A DNA stretch of 6,790 nt from Acidimicrobiaceae bacterium (GTDB lineage Bacteria > Actinomycetota > Acidimicrobiia > Acidimicrobiales > Ilumatobacteraceae): contig PMCN01000256.1 of NCBI GenBank assembly GCA_003154135.1, positions 1-6,790 on the forward strand, given 5' to 3'. The notes below the pieces were generated by a model. That model saw only the letters and a program-made list of their open reading frames with translations, had not been told where the DNA came from and made no database searches. Position numbers and translations under genes: made by a program. Below, piece by piece: positions 1 to 4,914 of this stretch (positions are counted from its first letter, which is position 1; every line of letters starts with the position of its first letter).

Positions 1-556
1 TGAGGTGCTCGACGAGGCCGAGCTGCAGAAGCGGATGATGGCCTACACGTCGTGCTACCGCCGTGAGGCAGGCTCGGCCGGCCGCGACACGCGCGGCATG
101 CTGCGTGCGCACGAGTTCGACAAGGTCGAGATCCTCGCCGTCACCACACCCGAGCAGGGTCCGGCGATGCTGATGGAGATCCGCGACCGCGCCGAGCGCC
201 TCATCGCCGGCCTCGGCCTGCCATATCGCATCATCGAGATCTGCACCGGCGACATGGGGCAGAGCCATCACCGCAGCTTCGACATCGAGGTGTACGCACC
301 GGGGTGCGACGCCTGGCTCGAGGTCAGCTCGTGCAGCTGGTTCGGCGACTACCAGGCGCGCCGTGGCGACATCCGCTTCCGCACCGCCGGCGAGAAGGGC
401 ACCACCATCGCCAACACGCTCAACGGGTCGGCGCTGGCCGTGCCCCGGGTGTGGGCTGCCATCGTCGAGAACTACCGCCAGCCCGACGGCAGCGTGGTGA
501 TCCCCGACGTGTTGCGCCGCTACACCCGCGGCATCGAGGTCATCGGGCCGCGATGA
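1..556 (+). CDS. serS: Seryl-tRNA synthetase, C-terminal part (5' truncated by window edge)
   Basis: Class II aminoacyl-tRNA synthetase that charges tRNA-Ser with serine in the cytoplasm. The reading frame is open at the left edge (first full codon at base 2), so about 184 residues of the catalytic domain are present and the N-terminal tRNA-binding coiled coil is missing. Class II motif 2 is seen at about 47-135 (TSCYRREAGSAGRDTRG, then RAHEFDKVE). It is followed by TGDMGQSHHRSFDIEVYAPG and SSCSWFGDYQARRGDIRFR, the usual SerRS active-site block. Motif 3 lies at about 424-515 (NGSALAVPRVWAAIVENY). The protein ends IEVIGPR. The TGA stop overlaps the ATG of pdxH (ATGA), which indicates co-transcription and probable translational coupling. 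The family assignment is secure; only the 5' end is unknown. Confidence 0.96.
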   Translation, partial: EVLDEAELQKRMMAYTSCYRREAGSAGRDTRGMLRAHEFDKVEILAVTTPEQGPAMLMEIRDRAERLIAGLGLPYRIIEICTGDMGQSHHRSFDIEVYAPGCDAWLEVSSCSWFGDYQARRGDIRFRTAGEKGTTIANTLNGSALAVPRVWAAIVENYRQPDGSVVIPDVLRRYTRGIEVIGPR

Positions 557-1215
557 GCCCGGTGCCCGAGCAGTCGGCCCACGACCTCGCGTCGCGTCGA
601 AGCGAGTACGAGACCGCGGGGCTCGACCTGCCCGACGTCGACATCGACCCGATGGTCCAATGGCACCGCTGGTACGACGAGGCCGGCGAGGCCGGCTGCG
701 TGGAGCCCCACGCGTTCGTGCTCGCCACGGTCGACGCCGCCGGCTGGCCGCAGGCGCGGTACCTGCTGGTGCGTGGCGCCGACGACCGTGGGTTCACGTT
801 CTTCACCAACTACGACTCCGACAAGGGCCAGCAGCTGGCCGCCGAGCCCCGTGCCTCGCTGTTGTTCACGTGGTTGCAACTGCACCGCCAGGTGCGCGTG
901 GTGGGGTCGGTCGAGCGCGTGCCCGAGGCCGAGAGCGACGAGTACTTCGCGTCGCGTCCGCGCGGCTCGCAACTGGGCGCATGGTCGTCGCCGCAATCGC
1001 AGCCCATCCCCGACCGTGAGTGGCTCGAAGCGCGCGTGACGCAGATGGACTCCACGTTCGGCGCCGCCCCCGTGCCCCGTCCGACGTTCTGGGGAGGGTG
1101 GCTGCTGCGCCCGCACCGCTACGAGTTCTGGCAGGGCCGGCCCAGCCGTCTGCACGACCGCCTGCGCTACACGCGCGAGGGTGATGGCTGGCGCATCGAA
1201 CGACTGGCTCCCTGA
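553..1215 (+). CDS. pdxH: Pyridoxamine/pyridoxine 5'-phosphate oxidase
   Basis: FMN-dependent oxidase converting pyridoxamine or pyridoxine 5'-phosphate to pyridoxal 5'-phosphate, the last step of PLP synthesis and salvage; cytosolic homodimer. The 220-residue length is typical. The FMN-binding segment is at residues 69-94 (RYLLVRG, GFTFFTNYDSDKG), followed by SRPRGSQLGAWSSPQSQPI. The C-terminal signature lies at about 180-220: WGGWLLRP, EFWQG, RLHDR at 199-203, and the final RLAP, the PLP-contacting block that separates true PdxH from other flavin-binding relatives. The ATG at 553 was chosen because it overlaps the serS stop and gives a normal N-terminus (MSPVPEQSAHDL); the same frame is open further upstream but there it only shadows serS. 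I infer it is the second gene of a serS-pdxH unit. Confidence 0.95.
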   Translation: MSPVPEQSAHDLASRRSEYETAGLDLPDVDIDPMVQWHRWYDEAGEAGCVEPHAFVLATVDAAGWPQARYLLVRGADDRGFTFFTNYDSDKGQQLAAEPRASLLFTWLQLHRQVRVVGSVERVPEAESDEYFASRPRGSQLGAWSSPQSQPIPDREWLEARVTQMDSTFGAAPVPRPTFWGGWLLRPHRYEFWQGRPSRLHDRLRYTREGDGWRIERLAP

Positions 1216-1230
1216 ACCGGTCAGCAGGGA
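1209..1230. terminator. Possible weak hairpin between convergent genes
   Basis: TCCCTG (1209-1214) and CAGGGA (1225-1230) form a perfect 6-bp stem around a 10-base loop, spanning the pdxH stop codon. The pgh stop on the other strand begins six bases beyond the hairpin. There is no U-run on either side, so this would be a weak or Rho-assisted terminator at best. An 8-base direct repeat, CCGGTCAG, also sits here (1217-1224 and 1232-1239). Position at a convergent junction is the main argument. Confidence 0.25.
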
Positions 1231-1235
1231 CCCGG

Positions 1236-1844
1236 TCAGATGCTCCAGGTGCGCACGGCGTCGGCGAGCCCGTCGATGAGCGCCCGCGTGTGCGGCACCA
1301 TGTCGCCCGCCGCGTAGTTCTTCCACATCGGGCTCTTGCCGCGGATGCGCGGCGGCAGCTCGATCTGCACGCCCTGCTTGGGTGGCAGGTTGGCCGGGTT
1401 CTGGTCGTGCAGGCCGCGCAAGTCCTTGGGGATGCGCCGCAACTTCGTCTCGACGGTGTACGAGGGCAGCTTGGGCCGCAGGTGGGTGGCGACGTGATCG
1501 GCCAGCTCGCGGTTCTGGCCGCCGAGCAGCAGCGTGGTCCACAGCCCTTCGCGGCCGAAGCCGTGGATGGTGATCACCACGTGCACGTGCTGCACGAACT
1601 CGTGCAGCGTGGGCGACTCGGCGGGCGACACCTTGTGCGACGGGATGTGCCAGTTCAGATCGGGTGGCTGCAGCACGCCGTAGTAGCTGGCTCCACTGGC
1701 CTCGGCGGCGCGGCGGGCGATGACGTCGGTCATCTCCTCGAGCGAACCGCCGTGGTACGCCATGAAGCCGAGGCGGCCGCGCAGCTCGCACACCTCGTGC
1801 ACGCCGCGGGTGTCGAGTAGATCGCGAAAGGGTGTCTGGCTCAT
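1236..1844 (-). CDS. Poly-gamma-glutamate hydrolase family protein (PghP-like, DUF867)
   Basis: This 202-residue protein matches the layout of the zinc-dependent poly-gamma-glutamate hydrolase family, first known from Bacillus phage PghP, which cuts gamma-glutamyl polymers. Visible in order: HGG-x2-E-x2-T at residues 31-39 (Y30 before it), NWHIPSHKV at 64-72, ITIHGFG at 91-97, LLLGGQNREL at 105-114, PKDLRG at 139-144, NPANLP at 149-154 and GVQIELPPRIRG at 158-169. H31, E36 and H94 are the likely metal ligands and E162 a likely active-site residue; this is inferred from family pattern. There is no signal peptide or membrane segment, so the product looks cytosolic, and only one cysteine (C19) is present. 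The ATG at 1844 overlaps the upstream ccdA stop as ATGA, fixing the start and making it the last gene of the tlpA-ccdA operon. The actual substrate is unknown; no capsule-synthesis genes are nearby. Confidence 0.8.
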   Translation of the reverse strand: MSQTPFRDLLDTRGVHEVCELRGRLGFMAYHGGSLEEMTDVIARRAAEASGASYYGVLQPPDLNWHIPSHKVSPAESPTLHEFVQHVHVVITIHGFGREGLWTTLLLGGQNRELADHVATHLRPKLPSYTVETKLRRIPKDLRGLHDQNPANLPPKQGVQIELPPRIRGKSPMWKNYAAGDMVPHTRALIDGLADAVRTWSI

Positions 1845-2686
1845 TCGGGGGAGTGGCGGCGCTTCACCACGACGGAGAAGCCGACGGCCCCGGCAATGAT
1901 GACCGATGCGAGTACGACGATGGTGGATTGGTGCGACTCGACGAACCGTGACAGCCGTTCCTGCCACGACACGGCCCCCGACACGATGCTGCTGTTCTTG
2001 TTCTTGATGTCGCTGTACCAGTACCAGGTGAGGTAGAGCCCGGTGAGCAGCACGAACACGCCGGTGACGTACTCGAACCAGGCCATGCCCTTGCGCAGCG
2101 CCTTGAGCATCGCCGTGTTGGCCATGGCGAGCGTGATGGTGAGACCGCACACGAGCAGCGCCATGCCGAGCCCGTAGAGGCCCACGGCGGCGATGCCCTT
2201 CAGCACGCCGCCGGTGGTGACGCTGCCGAGCACGACGCTGACGAACAGCCCGATGGTGCAGCCGATGGAGGCCACCGCGTACGCGATGCCGAACACGAAC
2301 ATCGACACGACCGAGCGGTCGCGCGTGCCCGTGTCGAGCTTGGGGGTGGTGAACGGCAGGCGGTAGCCGAAGCACATGGCGATGCCGAGCACCACGAGCA
2401 GCAAGCCGATGACGAGCGAGATGTAGGGCGCCTTCTCGGTGAACCAGGTGGTGGCCCACTTGGTGATGACGCCGATGAGGATGAAGACCGACATGAATCC
2501 GGCCGACACCGACAGCCCCACCGCCAGCGCTCGCGAGATGGAGGTCTTCTCGGCGCCGGGGCGCAGGTTCTCCATGCCGAGGAAGTAGAGGAGGTACGTC
2601 GGCAGGAGCACGAAGCCGCACGGGTTCACCGCGGCGACGAGTCCGCCGGTGAAGGAGAGCGCGAGGCGGGCGTCGATGGCCAACAT
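1841..2686 (-). CDS. ccdA: CcdA/DsbD-like membrane thiol-disulfide transporter
   Basis: Polytopic inner-membrane protein of the cytochrome c biogenesis CcdA family, which passes reducing electrons from cytosolic thioredoxin to periplasmic-side thiol proteins. It has 281 residues. Hydrophobic segments lie at about 8-30, 54-74, 88-108, 128-150, 161-183 and 198-216, with an extra C-terminal one at about 252-272. The two redox cysteines are in their usual settings: C23 in AAVNPCGFVLLPTYL and C143 in ASIGCTIGLF. A third cysteine, C105, lies in a membrane segment. A soluble charged stretch precedes the seventh helix, and the protein ends in a basic tail (KRRHSPE). The seventh helix beyond the six-helix core is a family variation. 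The ATG at 2686 shares one base with the stop of the TlpA-like gene (TGATG), and its own stop overlaps the next start, so the three genes are tightly coupled. No ResB or CcsA gene follows, so the final client is not identified. Confidence 0.9.
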   Translation of the reverse strand: MLAIDARLALSFTGGLVAAVNPCGFVLLPTYLLYFLGMENLRPGAEKTSISRALAVGLSVSAGFMSVFILIGVITKWATTWFTEKAPYISLVIGLLLVVLGIAMCFGYRLPFTTPKLDTGTRDRSVVSMFVFGIAYAVASIGCTIGLFVSVVLGSVTTGGVLKGIAAVGLYGLGMALLVCGLTITLAMANTAMLKALRKGMAWFEYVTGVFVLLTGLYLTWYWYSDIKNKNSSIVSGAVSWQERLSRFVESHQSTIVVLASVIIAGAVGFSVVVKRRHSPE

Positions 2687-3282
2687 CAGAGGAGCTCGGA
2701 GTTGATGAGCGCGGTGAGCTTCGCCGCGTCGAGCAGCCCGGTCTGCTGCACGATGGTGCCGTCGGCCTTCACGAACAGGGTGACGGGGAACGACGCGATG
2801 CCCACCTTGGTGATGAACTCGCCGTTGCCGTCGTAGAACAGCTCGTACTGCACGCCCCTCGAGCGGGCGAACTGCTCTTCGTTGTCGCTGGGGCCGAGGT
2901 AGTCGATGCCCACGAAGCGCACCTTGTCGCCCAGCTGCGCCTGCACCTTGGCGAAGTCGGGCAGCTCCTGCTTGCACGGCCCGCAGGTGGAGCCCCAGAC
3001 GTTGATGACCATCGGGTGGCCGAGCAGGCTGGACGTGCTGACCGCATCGCCGTGCAGCGTCTCGACGTCGACGGTGGGCAGCGGCGTGCCGCGCACGACG
3101 GCGTTGGTGCCGATGGTGGGCGGCTGGAAGTTGCCGTTGCTGGAGATGACGACGACCGTGTCGGTGCCGGCGCTCGCCGACGACTTGCCGTCGCGGTCGT
3201 GCACGATGACCATGCCGACGACCACGGAGATCACCAGGGAGACAGCGAGCGACACCACGAGCAGCCGTCGGCGCACCTTCAC
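2686..3282 (-). CDS. TlpA-like membrane-anchored thiol-disulfide oxidoreductase
   Basis: Thioredoxin-fold protein of the TlpA/ResA group, 198 residues, facing the outside of the cytoplasmic membrane. Residues 1-27 form a basic N-terminus (KVRRR) and one hydrophobic helix, an uncleaved anchor or a signal peptide; there is no lipobox cysteine. A linker leads to the redox domain from about residue 62. The active site is C100-G-P-C103 inside NVWGSTCGPCKQELP, and the cis-proline is P166 in ASFPVTLFV. GIDYLGPSDNEEQF is the usual central insertion of this group. Such proteins reduce cytochrome c haem-binding cysteines or other exported disulfides and receive electrons from CcdA, the next gene. The start is a GTG at 3282; a second GTG two codons later is also possible. 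A TANNNT hexamer seven bases before the first GTG favours it as a leaderless start. Physiological client unknown. Confidence 0.9.
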   Translation of the reverse strand: MKVRRRLLVVSLAVSLVISVVVGMVIVHDRDGKSSASAGTDTVVVISSNGNFQPPTIGTNAVVRGTPLPTVDVETLHGDAVSTSSLLGHPMVINVWGSTCGPCKQELPDFAKVQAQLGDKVRFVGIDYLGPSDNEEQFARSRGVQYELFYDGNGEFITKVGIASFPVTLFVKADGTIVQQTGLLDAAKLTALINSELL

Positions 3283-3289
3283 GGACGCC

Positions 3290-3295
3290 AGGTTA
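3290..3295 (-). promoter_or_regulatory. Candidate -10 element of the tlpA-ccdA-pgh operon
   Basis: TAACCT on the minus strand matches TANNNT and ends seven bases before the GTG start, which would put transcription initiation at or next to the start codon. No good -35 is seen 17-18 bases upstream. No Shine-Dalgarno sequence precedes this gene, consistent with a leaderless mRNA. Confidence 0.35.
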
Positions 3296-3326
3296 CCGGG
3301 GTGCCATCGAGCGCACCCAGCAGACT

Positions 3327-3366
3327 CTCCTCGCCACCGCCCGGGGGGAGCGACGGTGGCGAGGAG
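3327..3366 (-). terminator. Perfect 13-bp inverted repeat downstream of whiB7
   Basis: CTCCTCGCCACCG at 3327-3339 is the exact reverse complement of 3354-3366, with a 14-base G/C-rich loop. It lies about 55 bases past the whiB7 stop and before the tlpA promoter, both read leftward, so it most likely ends whiB7 transcription. No U-run follows on the minus strand, as is common for actinobacterial terminators, so termination strength cannot be judged by eye. A role as a protein-binding palindrome is the alternative. Confidence 0.65.
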
Positions 3367-3368
3367 GC

Positions 3369-3419
3369 CTGTGGGGGGCAGCCGGGGGGTCGACGAGCGT
3401 TGCCGCCGGCTGTGGGGGG
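3369..3419 (+). repeat. 10-base direct repeat within a cluster of G6 runs
   Basis: CTGTGGGGGG occurs exactly at 3369-3378 and 3410-3419. With two further runs, the + strand has four separate runs of six G at 3343-3348, 3373-3378, 3384-3389 and 3414-3419. Spacings are 24, 5 and 24 bases. These lie in the only non-coding gap between whiB7 and tlpA. The runs are directly visible; any G-quadruplex function is inference. Confidence 0.6.
3379..3412 (-). terminator. Second, smaller inverted repeat just after the whiB7 stop
   Basis: CAGCCGG (3379-3385) pairs with CCGGCTG (3406-3412), a 7-bp stem with a 20-base loop. On the minus strand it begins eight bases after the whiB7 stop codon and is followed by C-runs rather than U-runs. 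It may act together with the stronger repeat at 3327-3366 as a tandem terminator or as an mRNA 3' end stabiliser. Evidence is only the pairing and position. Confidence 0.35.
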
Positions 3420-3420
3420 A

Positions 3421-3798
3421 TCAGGCGACCTGGTGGTCGCGGACGACGTAGTGCGGGGGGAGGGGCACTTCGTCGACCACGAGCACCGGGCGCGGGTGCT
3501 TGGGTGGGCGGCCGCGAGGACGCTTGTTCACCACGACTCGCCCGTTCTCGATGAGCTCGCCACCCCACACGCCCCACGGCTCAGCGCGCTCGACGGCGCC
3601 GTCGCGGCAGGTCTCCGCGAGCGCGCACTTGCTGCAGATGGCCTTGGCGCGTGCGATGTCGAGGGGGACGTCCGAGAAGAAGAGGTGAGTGAGGGTGCCG
3701 TGACCGTCGGCGCAGCGCGGGGAGGCGACGCGCGTGGCGATCGGCTCGACGAGCTCGTCGAACGTGGTCTGTAAGTCGGTGTCGTTCAGGGTGGTCAT
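3421..3798 (-). CDS. whiB7: WhiB7/WblC-type iron-sulfur transcriptional regulator with AT-hook
   Basis: Actinobacterial Wbl protein, 125 residues. Such proteins hold a 4Fe-4S cluster and bind the primary sigma factor; the WhiB7 subgroup activates intrinsic antibiotic-resistance genes and its own gene. Cluster ligands are C29, C55, C58 and C64 (C-x25-C-x2-C-x5-C). They are followed by the sigma-contacting turn EPWGVWGG at 73-80 and a basic AT-hook KRPRGRPPK at 92-100. The combination of EPWGVWGG and RGRP is the hallmark of WhiB7 rather than other Wbl paralogues. The protein continues for about 25 residues past the AT-hook, ending YVVRDHQVA, an unusual extension. The ATG at 3798 has GAGAGGA ten bases upstream. 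The 5' leader holds an upstream ORF and an intrinsic terminator, the regulatory plan known for whiB7/wblC. Subgroup assignment is by motif reading, not alignment. Confidence 0.9.
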   Translation of the reverse strand: MTTLNDTDLQTTFDELVEPIATRVASPRCADGHGTLTHLFFSDVPLDIARAKAICSKCALAETCRDGAVERAEPWGVWGGELIENGRVVVNKRPRGRPPKHPRPVLVVDEVPLPPHYVVRDHQVA

Positions 3799-3834
3799 GT
3801 CGGGGGTTTCCTCTCGGACGTGGGGAGGGTTCGG

Positions 3835-3874
3835 AAAAGCAGAAAAGCCGCCGGGATCTTGCGATCCCGACGGC
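3835..3874 (-). terminator. Intrinsic terminator (attenuator) upstream of whiB7
   Basis: On the minus strand, GCCGTCGGGATC (3874-3863), loop GCAA (3862-3859) and GATCCCGGCGGC (3858-3847) make a 12-bp stem with one U-G wobble. The tail is TTTTCTGCTTTT (3846-3835). This is the clearest Rho-independent terminator in the window, and it lies before rather than after a gene, 36 bases from the whiB7 start codon. Confidence 0.92.
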
Positions 3875-3925
3875 CCGGAGGCGCTTCGACGTGTGCTTAC
3901 GTCGTTGCCATACCGAGGCGTCGGG
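3866..3925 (-). promoter_or_regulatory. Antiterminator helix competing with the whiB7 leader terminator
   Basis: On the minus strand, CCCGACGCCTCGG (3925-3913, codons 53-57 of the leader ORF) can pair with CCGGGCCGTCGGG (3878-3866): seven pairs, one C-C mismatch, then five pairs including one U-G. The second arm shares 3866-3874 with the terminator 5' arm, so the two structures cannot coexist. Between the arms sits a perfect nested 6-bp hairpin, CGACGT/ACGTCG (3904-3899 and 3892-3887), placed over the leader ORF stop codon. Pairing was found by hand; no folding energies were computed. Confidence 0.7.
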
Positions 3926-4082
3926 GTGTGCGCTTGGTGGTGAGATTCACGGACTTCATCGCGTGCGATGCCATCTCGTTGGACTCCACGGGGCGCCACT
4001 GGTAACCGAAGCCGATGCCTGCGCACGAGCGCGCGGCGCCGGCCACGGGGGCCAGGTGCTGTGCGAGCGTCGTGCGAATCAT
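3897..4082 (-). CDS. Upstream leader ORF of whiB7 (61 aa)
   Basis: Small ORF in the whiB7 leader, encoding MIRTTLAQHLAPVAG at the start and RRLGMATT at the end, stop TAA. AAGGA lies ten bases before the ATG (4097-4093). About 84% of its codons end in G or C, like real genes here, so it is probably translated. It has no recognisable domain; the central GFGYQWRP and the C-terminal KRTPRRLG are the only notable patches. Its last codons double as the antiterminator arm, so its job is probably regulatory through the act of translation rather than through the peptide. A second ATG (M37, at 3974) with GGAG nine bases upstream could yield a 25-residue form. Known whiB7/wblC leaders also carry an upstream ORF; I cannot say whether this sequence resembles theirs. 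Confidence 0.7.
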   Translation of the reverse strand: MIRTTLAQHLAPVAGAARSCAGIGFGYQWRPVESNEMASHAMKSVNLTTKRTPRRLGMATT

Positions 4083-4092
4083 TTCGGAACCG

Positions 4093-4097
4093 TCCTT
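4093..4097 (-). promoter_or_regulatory. Ribosome-binding site of the whiB7 leader ORF
   Basis: AAGGA ends ten bases before the ATG at 4082. A full Shine-Dalgarno site stands out in a window where several genes seem leaderless, and it supports real translation of the leader ORF. Confidence 0.55.
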
Positions 4098-4159
4098 GGT
4101 CGTCGACCTGACGCGGATGCGCCAGACCGTTGCAACAGGCAACCACGTCTGCACGCCGA

Positions 4160-4177
4160 TTTCAACTGATTTATTGT
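4160..4177 (-). promoter_or_regulatory. Candidate WhiB7-responsive promoter: AT-rich patch plus TTGAAA
   Basis: Read on the minus strand, ACAATAAATCAG (4177-4166) is followed directly by TTGAAA (4165-4160), a good -35. It is one of the most AT-rich spots of the window. WhiB7 is known to place its AT-hook on AT-rich DNA just upstream of the -35 of sigma-A promoters, so this fits autoregulation. The -10 is the weak point: TTGCCT lies at 17-bp spacing and is a poor match. Confidence 0.4.
4172..4177 (+). promoter_or_regulatory. Candidate -10 element of the thioesterase-like gene
   Basis: TATTGT matches TANNNT and ends eight bases before the ATG at 4186, suggesting a leaderless or near-leaderless start. 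GGAG at 4179-4182 is too close to that ATG for a normal ribosome site, though it would sit twelve bases before the in-frame GTG at 4195. The -10 lies inside the AT-rich patch shared with the divergent whiB7 leader. Confidence 0.35.
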
Positions 4178-4185
4178 CGGAGTCG

Positions 4186-4914
4186 ATGTTCGACGTGATC
4201 GGCGCCCCTGGACAGGGCCGGCAGTACGAGGGAACTGGCGTGGTTCGCCTGGGTGATTCGTCACCAGGCGGCAGGGCCCGGCTCGACGCGCTGGCGCGCC
4301 TGGTGCAGGACGTGAGCGACGACGACGCACGGCTCGCCGGTTTCGGCGGCGCAACCTGGGTGGTGCGCCGCACGGTGGTGCACGTGCACGCCTTCCCCAT
4401 CTACCTCGAGCCGCTCACCCTCACCACGTGGTGCGCCGGCCTCGGTGCTGCCTGGGCCGAGCGTCGCGTGTCGGTGCGTGGACGTCACGGCGGGCACGTC
4501 GAGACCGCCACCCTGTGGGTGCACCTCGACGCGGCCACGATGCGGCCGTTGCGGCTGCCTTCGTCGTTCCTCGGCGTCTTCGGCCCGTCGACGAGAGGAC
4601 GTCGCGTCGCGTCGAAGCAGCTGCTGCCTGCCGCGCCCGACGACTCGCCCGGTGAGGTGTGGCCGTTGCGGTTCACCGACTTCGACGTGCTCGACCACGT
4701 CAACAACGCGGTGTACTGGGCACCCGTCGAGCAGGAGCTCGCGGTGCGGCGCTCGCTGCGCGCCCCGCTCACCGCGGTGGTCGAGCATGGCGAGCCCATC
4801 GAGCACGATCACGACGTGCGCTGGTCGGCACGTGACCGGCCCGGAGGGTTCGAGGGCTGGCTGGTGAGCGGCAGCCGACAGCACGCCGCAGTGCGGGTGT
4901 CAGGCGGGATCTGA
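4186..4914 (+). CDS. Acyl-ACP thioesterase-like double-hotdog protein
   Basis: 242-residue protein with two hotdog halves, the layout of bacterial and plant acyl-ACP thioesterases, which release fatty acids from acyl carrier protein in the cytosol. The first half covers about residues 14-125 (GTGVVRLGD, LARLVQDVSDDDARLAG, TWVVRRTVV, AWAERRVSV). The second starts near 160 with WPLRFTDFDVLDHVNNAVYW and PVEQEL. In the family the DxNxHVNN motif supplies the catalytic Asn and His; here it reads DFDVLDHVNN, so the first Asn of the motif is replaced (VLD) while HVNN is kept, and the glutamates of PVEQEL follow. The ATG at 4186 was chosen for length and the TANNNT hexamer just upstream; the frame stays open further left over the whiB7 leader. 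Its last 15 bases overlap the end of orn. Acyl-CoA rather than acyl-ACP could be the substrate. Confidence 0.8.
   Translation: MFDVIGAPGQGRQYEGTGVVRLGDSSPGGRARLDALARLVQDVSDDDARLAGFGGATWVVRRTVVHVHAFPIYLEPLTLTTWCAGLGAAWAERRVSVRGRHGGHVETATLWVHLDAATMRPLRLPSSFLGVFGPSTRGRRVASKQLLPAAPDDSPGEVWPLRFTDFDVLDHVNNAVYWAPVEQELAVRRSLRAPLTAVVEHGEPIEHDHDVRWSARDRPGGFEGWLVSGSRQHAAVRVSGGI

Larger units (their letters stand above)
3799..4082 (-). promoter_or_regulatory. whiB7 leader: ribosome-controlled transcription attenuator
   Basis: This 284-base leader joins a 61-codon upstream ORF (4082-3897), a small hairpin over its stop codon (3904-3887), an intrinsic terminator (3874-3835) and the whiB7 ribosome-binding site (GAGAGGA, 3815-3809). 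An alternative helix between the end of the upstream ORF and the terminator 5' arm is mutually exclusive with the terminator. Known biology: whiB7/wblC genes of mycobacteria and streptomycetes are controlled by upstream-ORF-dependent attenuation, relieved by translation inhibitors. Inference: a ribosome that reaches the end of the leader ORF covers the antiterminator, so the terminator forms; a ribosome stalled early leaves it free and transcription continues into whiB7. Confidence 0.8.

Noticed and set aside
322..360. SSCSW instead of SSCSN in seryl-tRNA synthetase
   Set aside because: This position is not invariant; some well-studied bacterial SerRS enzymes lack Asn there, and all other motifs are intact.
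520..1791. A 423-codon open frame on the minus strand opposite pdxH and into pgh
   Set aside because: Its product is an Arg/Ala/His-rich composition typical of antisense frames in GC-rich DNA, with no domain, and it lies opposite two clearly recognised genes.
3016..3774. A 252-codon open frame on the plus strand across tlpA and whiB7
   Set aside because: It runs antisense to two recognised genes and through the non-coding gap with its repeats; low-complexity product with no motif.
3799..4146. Extension of the whiB7 frame upstream to 4146
   Set aside because: The extra 116 codons would read through the intrinsic terminator and overlap the better supported leader ORF in another frame; the ATG at 3798 has a ribosome site and gives the normal Wbl N-terminus.
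4015..4185. Upstream start for the thioesterase-like gene
   Set aside because: The added residues lie antisense to the whiB7 leader ORF, lack family similarity, and would put the start upstream of the only plausible promoter element.
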